From positions 1-64,000 of the forward strand of contig NZ_VMNX01000009.1 of assembly GCF_009377235.1 (NCBI RefSeq): 64,000 bases of DNA, in the 5' to 3' direction. Shown piece after piece: positions 49,968-59,322 of the stretch; position 1 is the stretch's first letter; each line of letters starts with the position of its first letter. Source of the DNA: Streptomyces acidicola. GTDB lineage: Bacteria > Actinomycetota > Actinomycetes > Streptomycetales > Streptomycetaceae. Under the pieces are notes generated by a model that was given only the letters and a program-made list of their open reading frames with translations, was not told where the DNA came from and searched no databases. Made by a program: the position numbers and the translations under genes.

Positions 49968-49998
49968 CCGGTGCTGTTGTCTTCGACAACAGCACCGG
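49968..49998 (+). terminator. Perfect 14-bp hairpin after the NsdA-like gene
   Basis: CCGGTGCTGTTGTC (49968-49981) pairs with GACAACAGCACCGG (49985-49998) over a TTC loop. It lies 116 nt after the stop and 43 nt before the next small gene. The near-loopless symmetry would also suit a protein-binding site. Confidence 0.7.
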
Positions 49999-50040
49999 CG
50001 GCCGCCGCCCGGGCACGCCCCAGACGTAAGGAGGCACACG

Positions 50041-50190
50041 ATGACGGCAGCCAGTGTCGGCGCACGTCGCCGCCGGTTCCCTGCCACACCAGCACACGGC
50101 ATCCGGTGGCGCTCGTGCGCCGCGCATGCGGCCGCCCCCGGGCAGGGGGACGGACCGGGGTTATCCACCGACGGGGTGACGCTCCCTTGA
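50041..50190 (+). CDS. 49-aa upstream ORF coupled to the HATPase kinase gene
   Basis: ATG 50041 is preceded by the best ribosome site in the neighbourhood, TAAGGAGG at 50028-50035. The peptide is Arg/Ala/His-rich (RRRRFPATPAHGIRWRS) and ends STDGVTLP with TGA at 50188-50190. That stop overlaps the TTG start of the kinase gene (TTGA), so its translation likely delivers ribosomes to the kinase. The peptide has no recognised family and may be a translation-coupling leader. Confidence 0.6.
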   Translation: MTAASVGARRRRFPATPAHGIRWRSCAAHAAAPGQGDGPGLSTDGVTLP

Positions 50191-50609
50191 TCTCGCTCAG
50201 CAGGGCGCCGCGCCTCTTCCAGGTGGCCGTGGCCGCGGACCCCTCGTTCGCCGGCGGAGTACGGCGCATGGTCGCCGCCCACCTCAGACTGTGGCGGCTC
50301 CCCCACCTCATCGACGATGTCGTGCCGGCGACGGACGAGCTGTTCGCCAACGCGGTGCGGCACGCGGGCACCGGCCCCTCCGGCACCGTCGCCGTGTCAC
50401 TGGAGTACTCCGGCGACGAGGTACGCGTCACCCTCGCCGACTCGTCGCCCGCGCCGCCCCGGCCGCGCACGCCGGACGCGGGCGCCGAAACGGGTCGCGG
50501 ACTGGCGATCGTCGAGGCACTGGCCGACGACCGGGGTACCGACCCGCCCTCGCCCGGCAACATCGGCAAGAAGGTGTGGTTCTCGATCGCCGTCCGGGGG
50601 ACGACATGA
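50187..50609 (+). CDS. RsbW-like HATPase serine kinase / anti-sigma factor
   Basis: A 140-aa protein of the HATPase_c_2 group. The N-box reads VVPATDELFANAVRHAGTG (Glu and Asn of E..xNA..Ha). The G1 box region is VRVTLADSSPAPPRPRTPDA followed by GRGLAIVEALADDRGTDPP. Such proteins bind ATP and phosphorylate anti-anti-sigma partners or hold sigma factors; many Streptomyces copies have unknown partners. The start TTG 50187 overlaps the upstream mini-ORF stop. The stop overlaps the next gene (ATGA). Confidence 0.85.
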   Translation: MISLSRAPRLFQVAVAADPSFAGGVRRMVAAHLRLWRLPHLIDDVVPATDELFANAVRHAGTGPSGTVAVSLEYSGDEVRVTLADSSPAPPRPRTPDAGAETGRGLAIVEALADDRGTDPPSPGNIGKKVWFSIAVRGTT

Positions 50610-51160
50610 GGGGCGCACCGTCCATGGGACACGAACAGAGGGCCTCCGTACGGGAGCACGCACTCGCCGCCGAACTGGTCCACAGGATCGAGGAGGAGCA
50701 CCGGCTGGCCCGCGAGGCGCGTTCGGTGCCGGCCGCGGTCGGCCGTCATCGCATCACCCGGTGCCGCAAGGACAACGCGGAAGCCCTCGGAGCGATGGTC
50801 GCCGGCCACGGCTGGCCCACCTCCGAGATGGTCGGCGAACCCGCGTCGACGGCCGCGCTGATGATCCTGCTGCACGCCTCGGACCTGGGCTTCCAGCTCA
50901 CCTGCCGCGACCTGATCGCGGAGGCCGTCGCGGACGGCACCTGTCCGGCCGTGCACCACGCCTACATCGCCGACCACTGCGCCGTCGAGCTGGACCAGCC
51001 GCAGTTCTACGGCACGCGCATCAACCCGGTCACGCTCCACCCGTACCCCATCCGTCGCCCGGGGACCGTCGACGAGCGCCGCCACGATGTGGGACTCGGT
51101 CCGCTGGGCGACCATCTGCGGGCGCTGCGGGGCGGTCTGGGGGCCACGGGGGAGCTTTGA
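50606..51160 (+). CDS. Hypothetical protein coupled to the HATPase kinase
   Basis: A 184-aa protein whose function I do not recognise. The N-terminal half is helical: ASVREHALAAELVHRIEEEH RLAR, then HRITRCRKDNAEALGAMVAG HGWPTSEMVGEPASTAALMI (in parts). The pattern resembles the DUF6624 type, in which a residue count of helices and HHAYIADHCAVELDQPQFYG TR is typical. The latter part reads YGTRINPVTLHPYPIRRPGT VDERRHDVGLGPL. ATG 50606 overlaps the kinase stop, so it belongs to the same operon. Confidence 0.7.
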   Translation: MRGAPSMGHEQRASVREHALAAELVHRIEEEHRLAREARSVPAAVGRHRITRCRKDNAEALGAMVAGHGWPTSEMVGEPASTAALMILLHASDLGFQLTCRDLIAEAVADGTCPAVHHAYIADHCAVELDQPQFYGTRINPVTLHPYPIRRPGTVDERRHDVGLGPLGDHLRALRGGLGATGEL

Positions 51161-51196
51161 CGAAGCACGCTCGGGCGAGCGGGCGAGTGGTTCCCG

Positions 51197-51880
51197 TCAG
51201 TGCGCGCCGTGGCCCAGGAGTGAACGCGCGACGCGGAAGCCGGTGTCGTCGATCCGTAGCGTCGGGTGGCTGCGGCGGCGTACGGAGGCGCGGCAGCTCC
51301 AGTGCTCGTCGAACCAGCCGCCGCCCCGGAGCACCCGGTAGGAGCCGTAGACCTCCGCGTCGTAGACGTCCCAGCACCACTCCCAGACATTGCCCAGCAT
51401 GTCGTACAGGCCCCACGGGTTGGGACGTCTGCCGCCGACGTCATGGATGCGCTCGTGCGAGTTGCCCCGGTGCCAGGCGATCTCGTCGAGGGCGCCGTAG
51501 CGCGGGCCGGTGGTACCGGCCCGGCAGGCGTGCTCCCACTCCGCCTCGGTCGGCAGCCGGTACCCGTCGGCGCCCCTGTCCCACTCGACGCGTTCCTCTT
51601 CGAGGAGGCGGTACGCGGGTGTCAAACCCTCGCTCAGGGAGAGGGAGTTGCAGTAGCGGACCGCGTCCCACCACGACACGGTCTCGACGGGCAGCCGGTC
51701 GCCTTCCGCGGTGCTCGGCCGCTCACCGGTGACCTGTGCGTACCGCGCCTGGGTGACCGGGAACGCGCAGAGTTCGTAGGGTGCCACGTCGACCGTCCAA
51801 CGCCGTTGTGTCCGGCGGTCCGACAGTGTCACTCGTCCCTGCGAGACAGTGATCATCCCGTTGTCCGTACGCGTGTCCAT
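51197..51880 (-). CDS. SUMF1/FGE-like protein lacking one active-site cysteine
   Basis: A 227-aa protein that is mostly one formylglycine-generating-enzyme-like domain: FPVTQARYAQVTGERPSTAE, PVETVSWWDAVRYCNSLSLS, YRLPTEAEWEHACRAGT, PNPWGLYDMLGNVWEWCWD and YRVLRGGGWFDEHWSCRASV. True FGEs carry two catalytic cysteines in GGSYLCHDSYC; here the first aligns to Asp 191 and only Cys 196 remains. A role as sulfatase activator is therefore unlikely. It may act like other SUMF1-fold oxidases or binding domains. The start codon is ATG 51880. Confidence 0.8.
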   Translation of the reverse strand: MDTRTDNGMITVSQGRVTLSDRRTQRRWTVDVAPYELCAFPVTQARYAQVTGERPSTAEGDRLPVETVSWWDAVRYCNSLSLSEGLTPAYRLLEEERVEWDRGADGYRLPTEAEWEHACRAGTTGPRYGALDEIAWHRGNSHERIHDVGGRRPNPWGLYDMLGNVWEWCWDVYDAEVYGSYRVLRGGGWFDEHWSCRASVRRRSHPTLRIDDTGFRVARSLLGHGAH

Positions 51881-51921
51881 CGACGTGATCCTACGGGGCG
51901 TGGCCCGGGAGCGGGCCGGGC

Positions 51922-52884
<963 letters not shown>

Positions 52885-52981
52885 CGTCGCCACTCCTGTC
52901 ATCGGGGGGGGTGATCCTGAGGAGCAGCGTACGAAGCGTGCGGCAAAGCGCGCTGGAGGCGGCCGGGCGGGTCGACGGCTC

Positions 52982-54307
52982 TCAGACCCGGTACCGGCGC
53001 AGGGCCGGTGTCGTCGTGGCCAGGAGGAGCATCGCCACGACGACCAGGAGTCCGCCGCCCGCCACGGCCACGCGCGGGCCGAAGGCCGAACCGGCGGTGC
53101 CGTGCAGGACGTCGGCGAGGCGTGGGCCGCCCGCGACGACGACCGTGAAGACGCCCTGCATTCGGCCGCGCATCTCGTCGGTGGCGGCCGAGAGGAGAAT
53201 GGCGCCGCGGAAGACCATGGACACCATGTCGGCCGCTCCTGCGACGGCGAGGAACGCCACCGCCAGCCACAGGCTCGTGCTCATCCCGAACCCCGTGATC
53301 GCCACGCCCCAGGCCACAACGGCCGCGATGACCATGAGACCGTGCCGACGCGCGCGGGAGAACGTGCCCGAGAACAGCCCGCCGAGCACGGCACCGATGG
53401 GTATCGCCGCGAACAGCAGCCCGAGCGCGAGGCCCTCCCCGTAGGGGGCGTACGTCTCGGCGGCGAGCTGGGGGAAGAGGGCGCGGGGCATGCCGAGGAC
53501 CATGGCGATGATGTCGGCGAGGAAGGACAGCAGCAGCACCTTGTGCAGCGAGATGTAGCGGAAGCCCGCGGCGACCTCGCGCCAGCCGGCCCGCCGCTGC
53601 CCGGAACCGGCGGTGGTCAGGGGCGGCAGCGCGGGGAGCCGTGCGACCGCCCAGACGGTGACGCACAGGGCCAGCGCGTCGATCAGGTACAGCTCCGCCA
53701 GTCCCACGACCGGGATCAGGGCGCCGGCGAGGAGCGGGCCCACCACGAGGCCGGTCTGCATCACGGTGGAGCCCAGCGCATTGGCCGCGGCGAGTTCGTC
53801 GCCGGGCACCAGGCGGGCGATGGAGGCGTTGCGGGCCGGTGCGTTCAGGCCGAAGAACGCCTGCTGGAGGGCGAGCAGGACCATCAGCACCGGGACCGAG
53901 TCGAGTCCGGTGACGGCCTGGAGCCAGAAGAGGACGGAGGTGACCGCTATGCCCGCGTTGGTGATCAGCATGAGCGTGCGGCGGTCCATGCTGTCGGCGA
54001 CAGCGCCGCCCCACAGCGCGAAGACCATCAGCGGCAGGAGCCCGGCGAGGCTCGCGTAGCCGACCCAAGCGGAGGAACCCGTGATGTCGTAGATCTGCTT
54101 GGGTACCGCGACGGCGGTCAGCTGGCTGCCGACCGCCGTGACGATGGTCGAGGACCACAGGCGGCGGTAGGCGGGGCGGCGCAGCGGGCGGGTGTCCATC
54201 GCCCAGCGGCGCCACCCGCGGGTGCGGGACCCGGCCGGCTCCCCTGTCCCGTCTGTGTCGCCGTCCGGTCCCGTATCGCTGCTCGTACTGTTCTCGCTCG
54301 TGTCCAC
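52982..54307 (-). CDS. MFS exporter (DHA3/EntS-like)
   Basis: A 441-aa membrane protein with twelve predicted segments after an acidic Ser/Asp N-terminal tail (about 1-30). Family phrases are RRPAYRRLWSSTIVTAVGSQ, VGYASLAGLLPLMVFALWGG AVADSMDRR (in part), FGLNAPARNASIARLVP and EMRGRMQGVFTVVVAGGPRL. These exporters move siderophores or hydrophobic drugs. GTG 54307. No regulator or biosynthetic gene adjoins it. Confidence 0.9.
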   Translation of the reverse strand: MDTSENSTSSDTGPDGDTDGTGEPAGSRTRGWRRWAMDTRPLRRPAYRRLWSSTIVTAVGSQLTAVAVPKQIYDITGSSAWVGYASLAGLLPLMVFALWGGAVADSMDRRTLMLITNAGIAVTSVLFWLQAVTGLDSVPVLMVLLALQQAFFGLNAPARNASIARLVPGDELAAANALGSTVMQTGLVVGPLLAGALIPVVGLAELYLIDALALCVTVWAVARLPALPPLTTAGSGQRRAGWREVAAGFRYISLHKVLLLSFLADIIAMVLGMPRALFPQLAAETYAPYGEGLALGLLFAAIPIGAVLGGLFSGTFSRARRHGLMVIAAVVAWGVAITGFGMSTSLWLAVAFLAVAGAADMVSMVFRGAILLSAATDEMRGRMQGVFTVVVAGGPRLADVLHGTAGSAFGPRVAVAGGGLLVVVAMLLLATTTPALRRYRV

Positions 54308-54433
54308 CGGCGTCCTGGTTGCTCGCTACATCTTTCGGTACGGGCATCACTATCGCCCACCCGGCGGCGGGCTCGGCAGGCGGGTGGTGGACCCGGCCGG
54401 CGGACGGTCGCGCGCTCAGTCGCCGGTGGCCGC

Positions 54434-55045
54434 TCACGCCCTGGCGATCAGAGTCGCGCCCAAGGCGAGCATGGTCGCGGCGACGAGACCGTCCAGTACC
54501 CGCCACGCCGACGGCCGGGACAGGAAACGGCTGAGGAGGCGGGCGCCGAAGCCGAGGGCGGCGAACCAGCACAGGCTCGCGGCGGCGGCGCCGAGACCGA
54601 AGGTCCAGCGCAGGGGGCCGCGTTCGGCGGCGACGGAACCGAGCAGGAACACGGTGTCGAGGTAGACGTGGGGGTTGAGCCAGGTCAGCGCCAGGCAGGT
54701 GAGGACCGCCCGGCGGCGTGAACCGGTCGAACCGGGCTCCGGACGCAACGCCCCGGGTCGCAGGACGCGTCGCGCGGCCAGGACGCCGTAGACCAGGAGG
54801 AAGGCGCCTCCGAGCAGTGCCACCGCCGTCAGGGCCGCGGGCCAGGCCACGACCAGGGCGCCGACTCCGGCGACCCCGAGGGCGATCAGCACCGCGTCGG
54901 AGAGCGCGCAGATTGCCACGACAGGCAGCACCGCGTCCCGGTGGATGCCCTGGCGGAGGACGAACGCGTTCTGGGCGCCGATCGCGACGATGAGGGAGAG
55001 GCCGGTGCCGAACCCGGCGGCCAGCGTGATGAGAGCGGTGTTCAC
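54434..55045 (-). CDS. lysE: LysE/ArgO-family amino-acid exporter
   Basis: A 203-aa membrane protein with six segments. It opens with [23 protein letters not shown], the LysE/ArgO signature (shown in part), and contains [20 protein letters not shown], another family hallmark. It exports basic amino acids such as lysine or arginine. GTG 55045. Divergent from a LysG/ArgP-type regulator, the standard arrangement for this system. Confidence 0.92.
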   Translation of the reverse strand: MNTALITLAAGFGTGLSLIVAIGAQNAFVLRQGIHRDAVLPVVAICALSDAVLIALGVAGVGALVVAWPAALTAVALLGGAFLLVYGVLAARRVLRPGALRPEPGSTGSRRRAVLTCLALTWLNPHVYLDTVFLLGSVAAERGPLRWTFGLGAAAASLCWFAALGFGARLLSRFLSRPSAWRVLDGLVAATMLALGATLIARA

Positions 55046-55097
55046 CCGCCCGACGCTAAGGGTCGGGCATACAGCAGTACAGCTAAAGATTCTTACG

Positions 55098-55103
55098 TAA
55101 CAT
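55098..55103 (+). promoter_or_regulatory. -10-like element just upstream of lysG
   Basis: TAACAT ends 11 nt before the lysG ATG at 55115, which would place transcription start on or next to the start codon. With no Shine-Dalgarno present, a leaderless mRNA is likely. The palindrome TTACGTAA (55093-55100) overlaps it. Confidence 0.4.
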
Positions 55104-55114
55104 TAGCGATCGTG

Positions 55115-56020
55115 ATGTCAGACCTTCCGATAGACCTGGTGCGCACCCTGCTCGCGGTGGTGGACGAGGGGACGTTCGACGCGGCGGCCGGCGCTCTGCA
55201 CGTGACGCCCTCGGCGGTCAGCCAGCGGGTCAAGGCGCTCGAACAGCGCACCGGCCGGGTGCTGCTGGTCCGCACGAAGCCGGTACGGCCCACCGAGTCG
55301 GGCGCGGTGATCGTGCGGTTCGCCCGTCAGCTGGCCCGTCTCGAACAGGACGCCCACACCGCCCTCGGCATGACCGGCTCCGCGGAGACCACGCGTGTGT
55401 CGATCGCGGTGAACGCCGACTCGCTGGCGACCTGGTTCCTGCCTGCCCTGACACGGGTGCCCGAGGAGCTGCGGGCCTGCTACGAGCTGCGGCGCGAGGA
55501 CGAGGACCACACGGCCCAGCTTCTGCGCGAGGGGCTGGTGATGGCCGCGGTCACCTCGTCACCGGACGCGGTGGCCGGCTGCTCGGTGCGCGCGCTGGGC
55601 CGGATGCGGTACCTCCCCGTCGCCTCCCCCGCCTTCGCGCGGCGCTGGCTCGGCGCGGGGTCCGACGTGCCCTTGCGCGAGGTGATCGCCGACGCACCGG
55701 TCGTGGCCTTCGACCGGCGGGACGACTTCCAGGACGCGTTCGTCCAAAAGCTGAGGCGAGGTCACCGCGCAAGCGCGCAACGGCATTTCGTGCCGACCTC
55801 GGAGGGCTTCGTCGATGCCGTCGCCGCGGGGATGGGCTGGGGCATGCTGCCCGCCGCACAGGCGGAGCCGCTGCTCGACGTCGGCCGGCTGGTTCTTCTG
55901 GCACCGGACCGGAGCACGGAAGTCCCCCTGTTCTGGCAGCAGTGGAAACTCGACTCCCCCGCGCTCACCGCCGTCGCGGAGGCCGTCGCGGCCGCGGCGG
56001 CCGGCGCGCTCGGCACCTGA
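55115..56020 (+). CDS. lysG: LysR-family regulator of lysE (LysG/ArgP type)
   Basis: A 301-aa LysR regulator. The HTH covers about 1-60: DLVRTLLAVVDEGTFDAAAG, ALHVTPSAVSQRVKALEQRT. The effector domain starts near residue 90 (VSIAVNADSLATWFLPALTR), and VVAFDRRDDFQDAFVQKLRR plus FVDAVAAGMGWGMLPAAQAE match ArgP/LysG proteins that sense lysine or arginine. It is divergent from lysE with a 69-bp gap. ATG 55115 has GTG directly before it and no ribosome site. It activates amino-acid export when the pool is high. Confidence 0.93.
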   Translation: MSDLPIDLVRTLLAVVDEGTFDAAAGALHVTPSAVSQRVKALEQRTGRVLLVRTKPVRPTESGAVIVRFARQLARLEQDAHTALGMTGSAETTRVSIAVNADSLATWFLPALTRVPEELRACYELRREDEDHTAQLLREGLVMAAVTSSPDAVAGCSVRALGRMRYLPVASPAFARRWLGAGSDVPLREVIADAPVVAFDRRDDFQDAFVQKLRRGHRASAQRHFVPTSEGFVDAVAAGMGWGMLPAAQAEPLLDVGRLVLLAPDRSTEVPLFWQQWKLDSPALTAVAEAVAAAAAGALGT

Positions 56021-56027
56021 TGCCGGC

Positions 56028-56054
56028 GCCCCGCCGCAGCGGCCGCGACGGGGC
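56028..56054. terminator. Bidirectional hairpin between lysG and NUDIX gene
   Basis: GCCCCGCCGC (56028-56037) pairs with GCGACGGGGC (56045-56054) with a single mismatch. It lies between the convergent stops at 56020 and 56061. Confidence 0.7.
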
Positions 56055-56060
56055 AGGGGA

Positions 56061-56738
56061 TCAGGCTCCGCCGGCCCCGGCGCTGAACGGGCCCTCCAGC
56101 GCCGCCCACTGGAGCAGCATGATGGTCTTCGCGTCGGCGATCTCGCCGGTGCGGATCATCTCCAGTGCCCGGCGGAAGGGCAGTTCGACGATCTCGATGT
56201 CCTCGCCCTCCTCGTCCAGTCCCCCGCCCTCGTGCGTACGGGTCGACGGGCCGTACGAGGCGGCGTAGAAGCTCACCCGCTCGGTGACGGAACCCGGGCT
56301 CATGTACACGTCGAAGACGTGCCGGACCTCGCCGATGGTGTGGCCCGTCTCCTCGACGACCTCGCGCCGCACCGCGACCTCGGGGTGCTCGTCCTCCTCG
56401 TCGAGCAGCCCGCCCGGCGTCTCGACCAGCATCCCGTCGGGGTGGCCGTTGACGTACACGGGGTAGCGGAACTGCCGGGTGAGCAGCACGGTCTGCCGGT
56501 CCGCGTCGTACAGCAGCATGGTGGCGCCGTTGCCCCGGTCGTGGGTCTCGCGCTCCTGGGTGCTCCAGGTGCCGTCGGCGTGCTGGAATTCGAAGGTGGT
56601 GGTGCGCTCCACGTACCAGTGGCAGGACAGCAGCTTCACGTCCCGCACCTTGATCCGCGGGTTGCCCGTCAGGTCCCGCCCGACGCGGTCGAGTCCGGTA
56701 CGGCCGCGGCGGTCCGGGGTGTCGATGCCCGCGGTCAT
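56061..56738 (-). CDS. NUDIX hydrolase (NudK/ADP-ribose pyrophosphatase type)
   Basis: A 225-aa hydrolase. The NUDIX box is at ETPGGLLDEEDEHPEVAVRR EVVEETG (shown in parts), with the catalytic Glu pair in REVVEE. The N-terminal NPRIKVRDVKLLSCHWYVER and downstream VFDVYMSPGSVTERVSFYAA place it with GDP-mannose/ADP-ribose pyrophosphatases, which cleave nucleoside-diphosphate sugars. ATG 56738 is chosen at the start of conserved sequence; the ribosome site is weak and upstream ATG 56798 is possible. It is preceded by the FGGY kinase gene on the same strand with about 200 nt between. Confidence 0.88.
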   Translation of the reverse strand: MTAGIDTPDRRGRTGLDRVGRDLTGNPRIKVRDVKLLSCHWYVERTTTFEFQHADGTWSTQERETHDRGNGATMLLYDADRQTVLLTRQFRYPVYVNGHPDGMLVETPGGLLDEEDEHPEVAVRREVVEETGHTIGEVRHVFDVYMSPGSVTERVSFYAASYGPSTRTHEGGGLDEEGEDIEIVELPFRRALEMIRTGEIADAKTIMLLQWAALEGPFSAGAGGA

Positions 56739-56945
56739 CGCGTGCGGGCCGGGTGCGAGCAGGGAACCCCGGGAACCGTGCGCGAGCAGGGACAACACGG
56801 GGAACAGACACAGCTGAACTTGGTCATGATCGCTTCTACCATTCCGGTCCGGCCGGTGTCAGGCGTTCCCCCCACGGGTGGGTTCGGCGCGTGTCGCCCG
56901 CGGTGCGGCGCCGTCGGCGGCCGCCGGAACGCCCCGCGTCCTCCT

Positions 56946-58424
56946 TCAGGTTGCGGGGGCGTCGCGCTGGTGCCGGGCCAGGGTGTGCGCGATGTCGCGC
57001 GTCGCCGGGTACAGGCGGCGGTAGAGCTCGTACAACTCGTCGTACCGGCACCGGAGTCGGGCATCGGGTGTGACGCGTTCGCGTACGGGGTTCCAGGCGT
57101 CCATGCGCGCCGCCCCGAGCGCGCCCGCGGCCAGGAACGCGGCGCCGTAGCTGGCCCCGAGGGTGACGCTCCTGATCTCCTGGTCCAGGCCGGTCACGTC
57201 GGAGACGACACGCGTCCACAGTCCGCCGCGGGTGCCGCCGCCGACGGCCACCACTCGGTCGATGCGGGCACCGGCGGCGCGCATCGCCTCGACGTTGTGC
57301 CGCACGCCGAACGCCGTGGCCTCCAGAGCGGCGCGATAGAGGTCGCCGCGGGTGTGCTCCACCGTCAGCCCGGCGATCAGGCCCCGTGCGTCGGGGTCTG
57401 CGACCGGGGTCCGCTCCCCGGCGAAATACGGGAGCATCAGCAGGCCCCGGGCACCCGGCCCCGACCGCTCGGCCTCCGCGAGGAGGGTGGCGGTGTCGGC
57501 CGCGCCGAACAGGTCCCGCAGCCAGTCGGTGACCATGCCGGAGGTGGCCATGCCGCCCGCGAGGCTGCGTGTTCCGGGCAACGCGCCGACGGTGCTCCAC
57601 AACTGGGGCACGAGTACGCGCTCGGCGGTCGTGTTGATCAGGAACATGGTGCTGCCATACATGAGCATCAGGTCACCGGTGTGCTGGGCATCTACGCTCA
57701 GCGCCTCCGACCAGGCGTCGATCGTGCCGGTGATCACAGGGACGCCTGTCGGAAGTCCGGTGGCGGCGGCCGCTTCGGCGGTGATGTGACCGGCGATGTC
57801 TCCGGGCCAGCGCAGGGGCGGGAGTTCGAGGTGCGGAGCGATGTGCCGGGCCCACGGTGCGTACCAGTCCTGGGCGAGGGAGTCGTAGAGCGGCACGGCC
57901 TGGCTGGCGGAGTGGTGGTCGAGGACGTAGGCGCCGGTCAGCCGGTGGACGAGGTAGGAGCTGGGCATGTACAGCCGCCGGGCGCGGGCGGTCACCTCGG
58001 GCTCGTGCTCCGTCAGCCAGGCGATCTTCGGGCCGACGGCCTGGGTGGAGAGCACCGACCCGCAGCGCTCCAGCACCTTGTCCCGGCCCAGCTCGCCCTC
58101 CAGACGCGCGATCTGCTCGGTCGCCCGGGTGTCGACGCCGTAGAGGATCGCCGGCCGCAGCGGTACGCCCGCCTCGTCGGTCAGCGCGACGCAGGGGCCC
58201 ATGCCGCTGACGCCCACGGCCCCGACCGGCGCTCCCGACTCGCTCAGCTCGCGGGCGAGGGAGACAAATTCGTCCCACCACACGCGGGCGTCCATCTCCA
58301 CGTGGCCGGGGCGCGGCCGGCTGACCGCGTGCGGCCGTACGGCGGTGGCCAGCACCGTCCCGTCGTCGCCGACGAGCACTCCTTTGCTGCTGGACGTCCC
58401 GATGTCGACTCCGAGCACGGTCAT
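56946..58424 (-). CDS. FGGY-family carbohydrate kinase (xylulokinase/gluconokinase-like)
   Basis: A 492-aa kinase of the ASKHA fold. The phosphate loop is TVLGVDIGTSSSKGVLVGDD at the N-terminus. Catalytic Asp is in ITGTIDAWSEALSVD. The second signature is LMLMYGSTMFLINTTAE, with the adenosine motif VVAVGGGTRGGLWTRVVSDV and LGASYGAAFLAAGA. It phosphorylates a pentulose, gluconate or similar sugar. ATG 58424 follows GAGGGGAG. Divergent from the AIM24 gene. The substrate cannot be fixed; no sugar operon adjoins it. Confidence 0.9.
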   Translation of the reverse strand: MTVLGVDIGTSSSKGVLVGDDGTVLATAVRPHAVSRPRPGHVEMDARVWWDEFVSLARELSESGAPVGAVGVSGMGPCVALTDEAGVPLRPAILYGVDTRATEQIARLEGELGRDKVLERCGSVLSTQAVGPKIAWLTEHEPEVTARARRLYMPSSYLVHRLTGAYVLDHHSASQAVPLYDSLAQDWYAPWARHIAPHLELPPLRWPGDIAGHITAEAAAATGLPTGVPVITGTIDAWSEALSVDAQHTGDLMLMYGSTMFLINTTAERVLVPQLWSTVGALPGTRSLAGGMATSGMVTDWLRDLFGAADTATLLAEAERSGPGARGLLMLPYFAGERTPVADPDARGLIAGLTVEHTRGDLYRAALEATAFGVRHNVEAMRAAGARIDRVVAVGGGTRGGLWTRVVSDVTGLDQEIRSVTLGASYGAAFLAAGALGAARMDAWNPVRERVTPDARLRCRYDELYELYRRLYPATRDIAHTLARHQRDAPAT

Positions 58425-58549
58425 GCGGTCACGGCTCCCCTCACTGCGTGGATACGGGCAGTCAGCAATCCTCCCGCTCCGACGGTGGGTTGACACAAAG
58501 GAGTACGGCGAGCTTGGCGGAGGCGGTGGCTCCGGGACAGCATGCCTGC

Positions 58550-59221
58550 ATGAAGGGTGATCTCTTTTCCAGCGAGCACATGGTGCAACCGGCGTACGCG
58601 CCGGGCATGAGCGTGCAGAACGCGAAGACCATCAAGTACGCCGTCGACGGGGAGATGCTCGCGCGGCAGGGGGCGATGATCGCCTACCGGGGGGATCTGC
58701 AGTTCGAACGCAGGGGCCAGGGCGTGGGCGGCATGCTCAAGCGCGCGGTCACCGGCGAGGGGCTGGCGCTGATGGCGGTGCGCGGGCAGGGCGAGGCGTG
58801 GTTCGCGCATGAGGCGCAGAACTGCTTCATCGTCGACATCGAGGCGGGGGACGCGCTCACCGTCAACGGGCGCAACGTGCTCTGTTTCGACCCCACGCTG
58901 GCGTACGAGATCAAGACGGTGAAGGGTGCGGGCATCACCGGCGGCGGTCTGTTCAACAGCGTGTTCACCGGACAGGGGAAGCTCGGGTTGATCTGCGAGG
59001 GCAATCCGCTGGTCATTCCGGTGTCGCACCAGCAGCCCGTGTTCGTGGACACGGACGCCGTGGTGGGCTGGTCGGCCCAGCTGCACACGTCGCTGCACCG
59101 GTCGCAGTCCTTCGGGTCGATGATCCGCGGCGGCTCCGGGGAGGCCGTCCAGCTGAAGCTGGAGGGCGAGGGTTTCGTGGTCGTACGGCCGAGCGAGGCC
59201 ACCCCGCACAAGCCTCAGTAG
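58550..59221 (+). CDS. AIM24-family protein
   Basis: A 223-aa beta-rich protein of the AIM24/TIGR00266 family. Visible stretches are MKGDLFSSEHMVQPAYAPGM, VDGEMLARQGAMIAYRGDLQ FERRG (in part), EAWFAHEAQNCFIVDIEAGD ALTVNG and TSLHRSQSFGSMIRGGSGEA. The family is widespread in actinobacteria, often in several copies, and its function is unknown; some members associate with membranes or stress clusters. ATG 58550 is preferred over 58448, which lies within the divergent promoter area. Confidence 0.88.
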   Translation: MKGDLFSSEHMVQPAYAPGMSVQNAKTIKYAVDGEMLARQGAMIAYRGDLQFERRGQGVGGMLKRAVTGEGLALMAVRGQGEAWFAHEAQNCFIVDIEAGDALTVNGRNVLCFDPTLAYEIKTVKGAGITGGGLFNSVFTGQGKLGLICEGNPLVIPVSHQQPVFVDTDAVVGWSAQLHTSLHRSQSFGSMIRGGSGEAVQLKLEGEGFVVVRPSEATPHKPQ

Positions 59222-59229
59222 CACAGCGG

Positions 59230-59264
59230 CGGGTGCCCCGCCGCGGCCGCCGATGGGGCACCCG
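59230..59264 (+). terminator. Hairpin terminator after the AIM24 gene
   Basis: CGGGTGCCCC (59230-59239) pairs perfectly with GGGGCACCCG (59255-59264) across 15 nt, 9 nt after the AIM24 stop. Confidence 0.8.
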
Positions 59265-59322
59265 TCCCTCAGGACACCCACTCGATCGAACATTCATCCG
59301 AATGCGAGGTACGCTGGCATCT

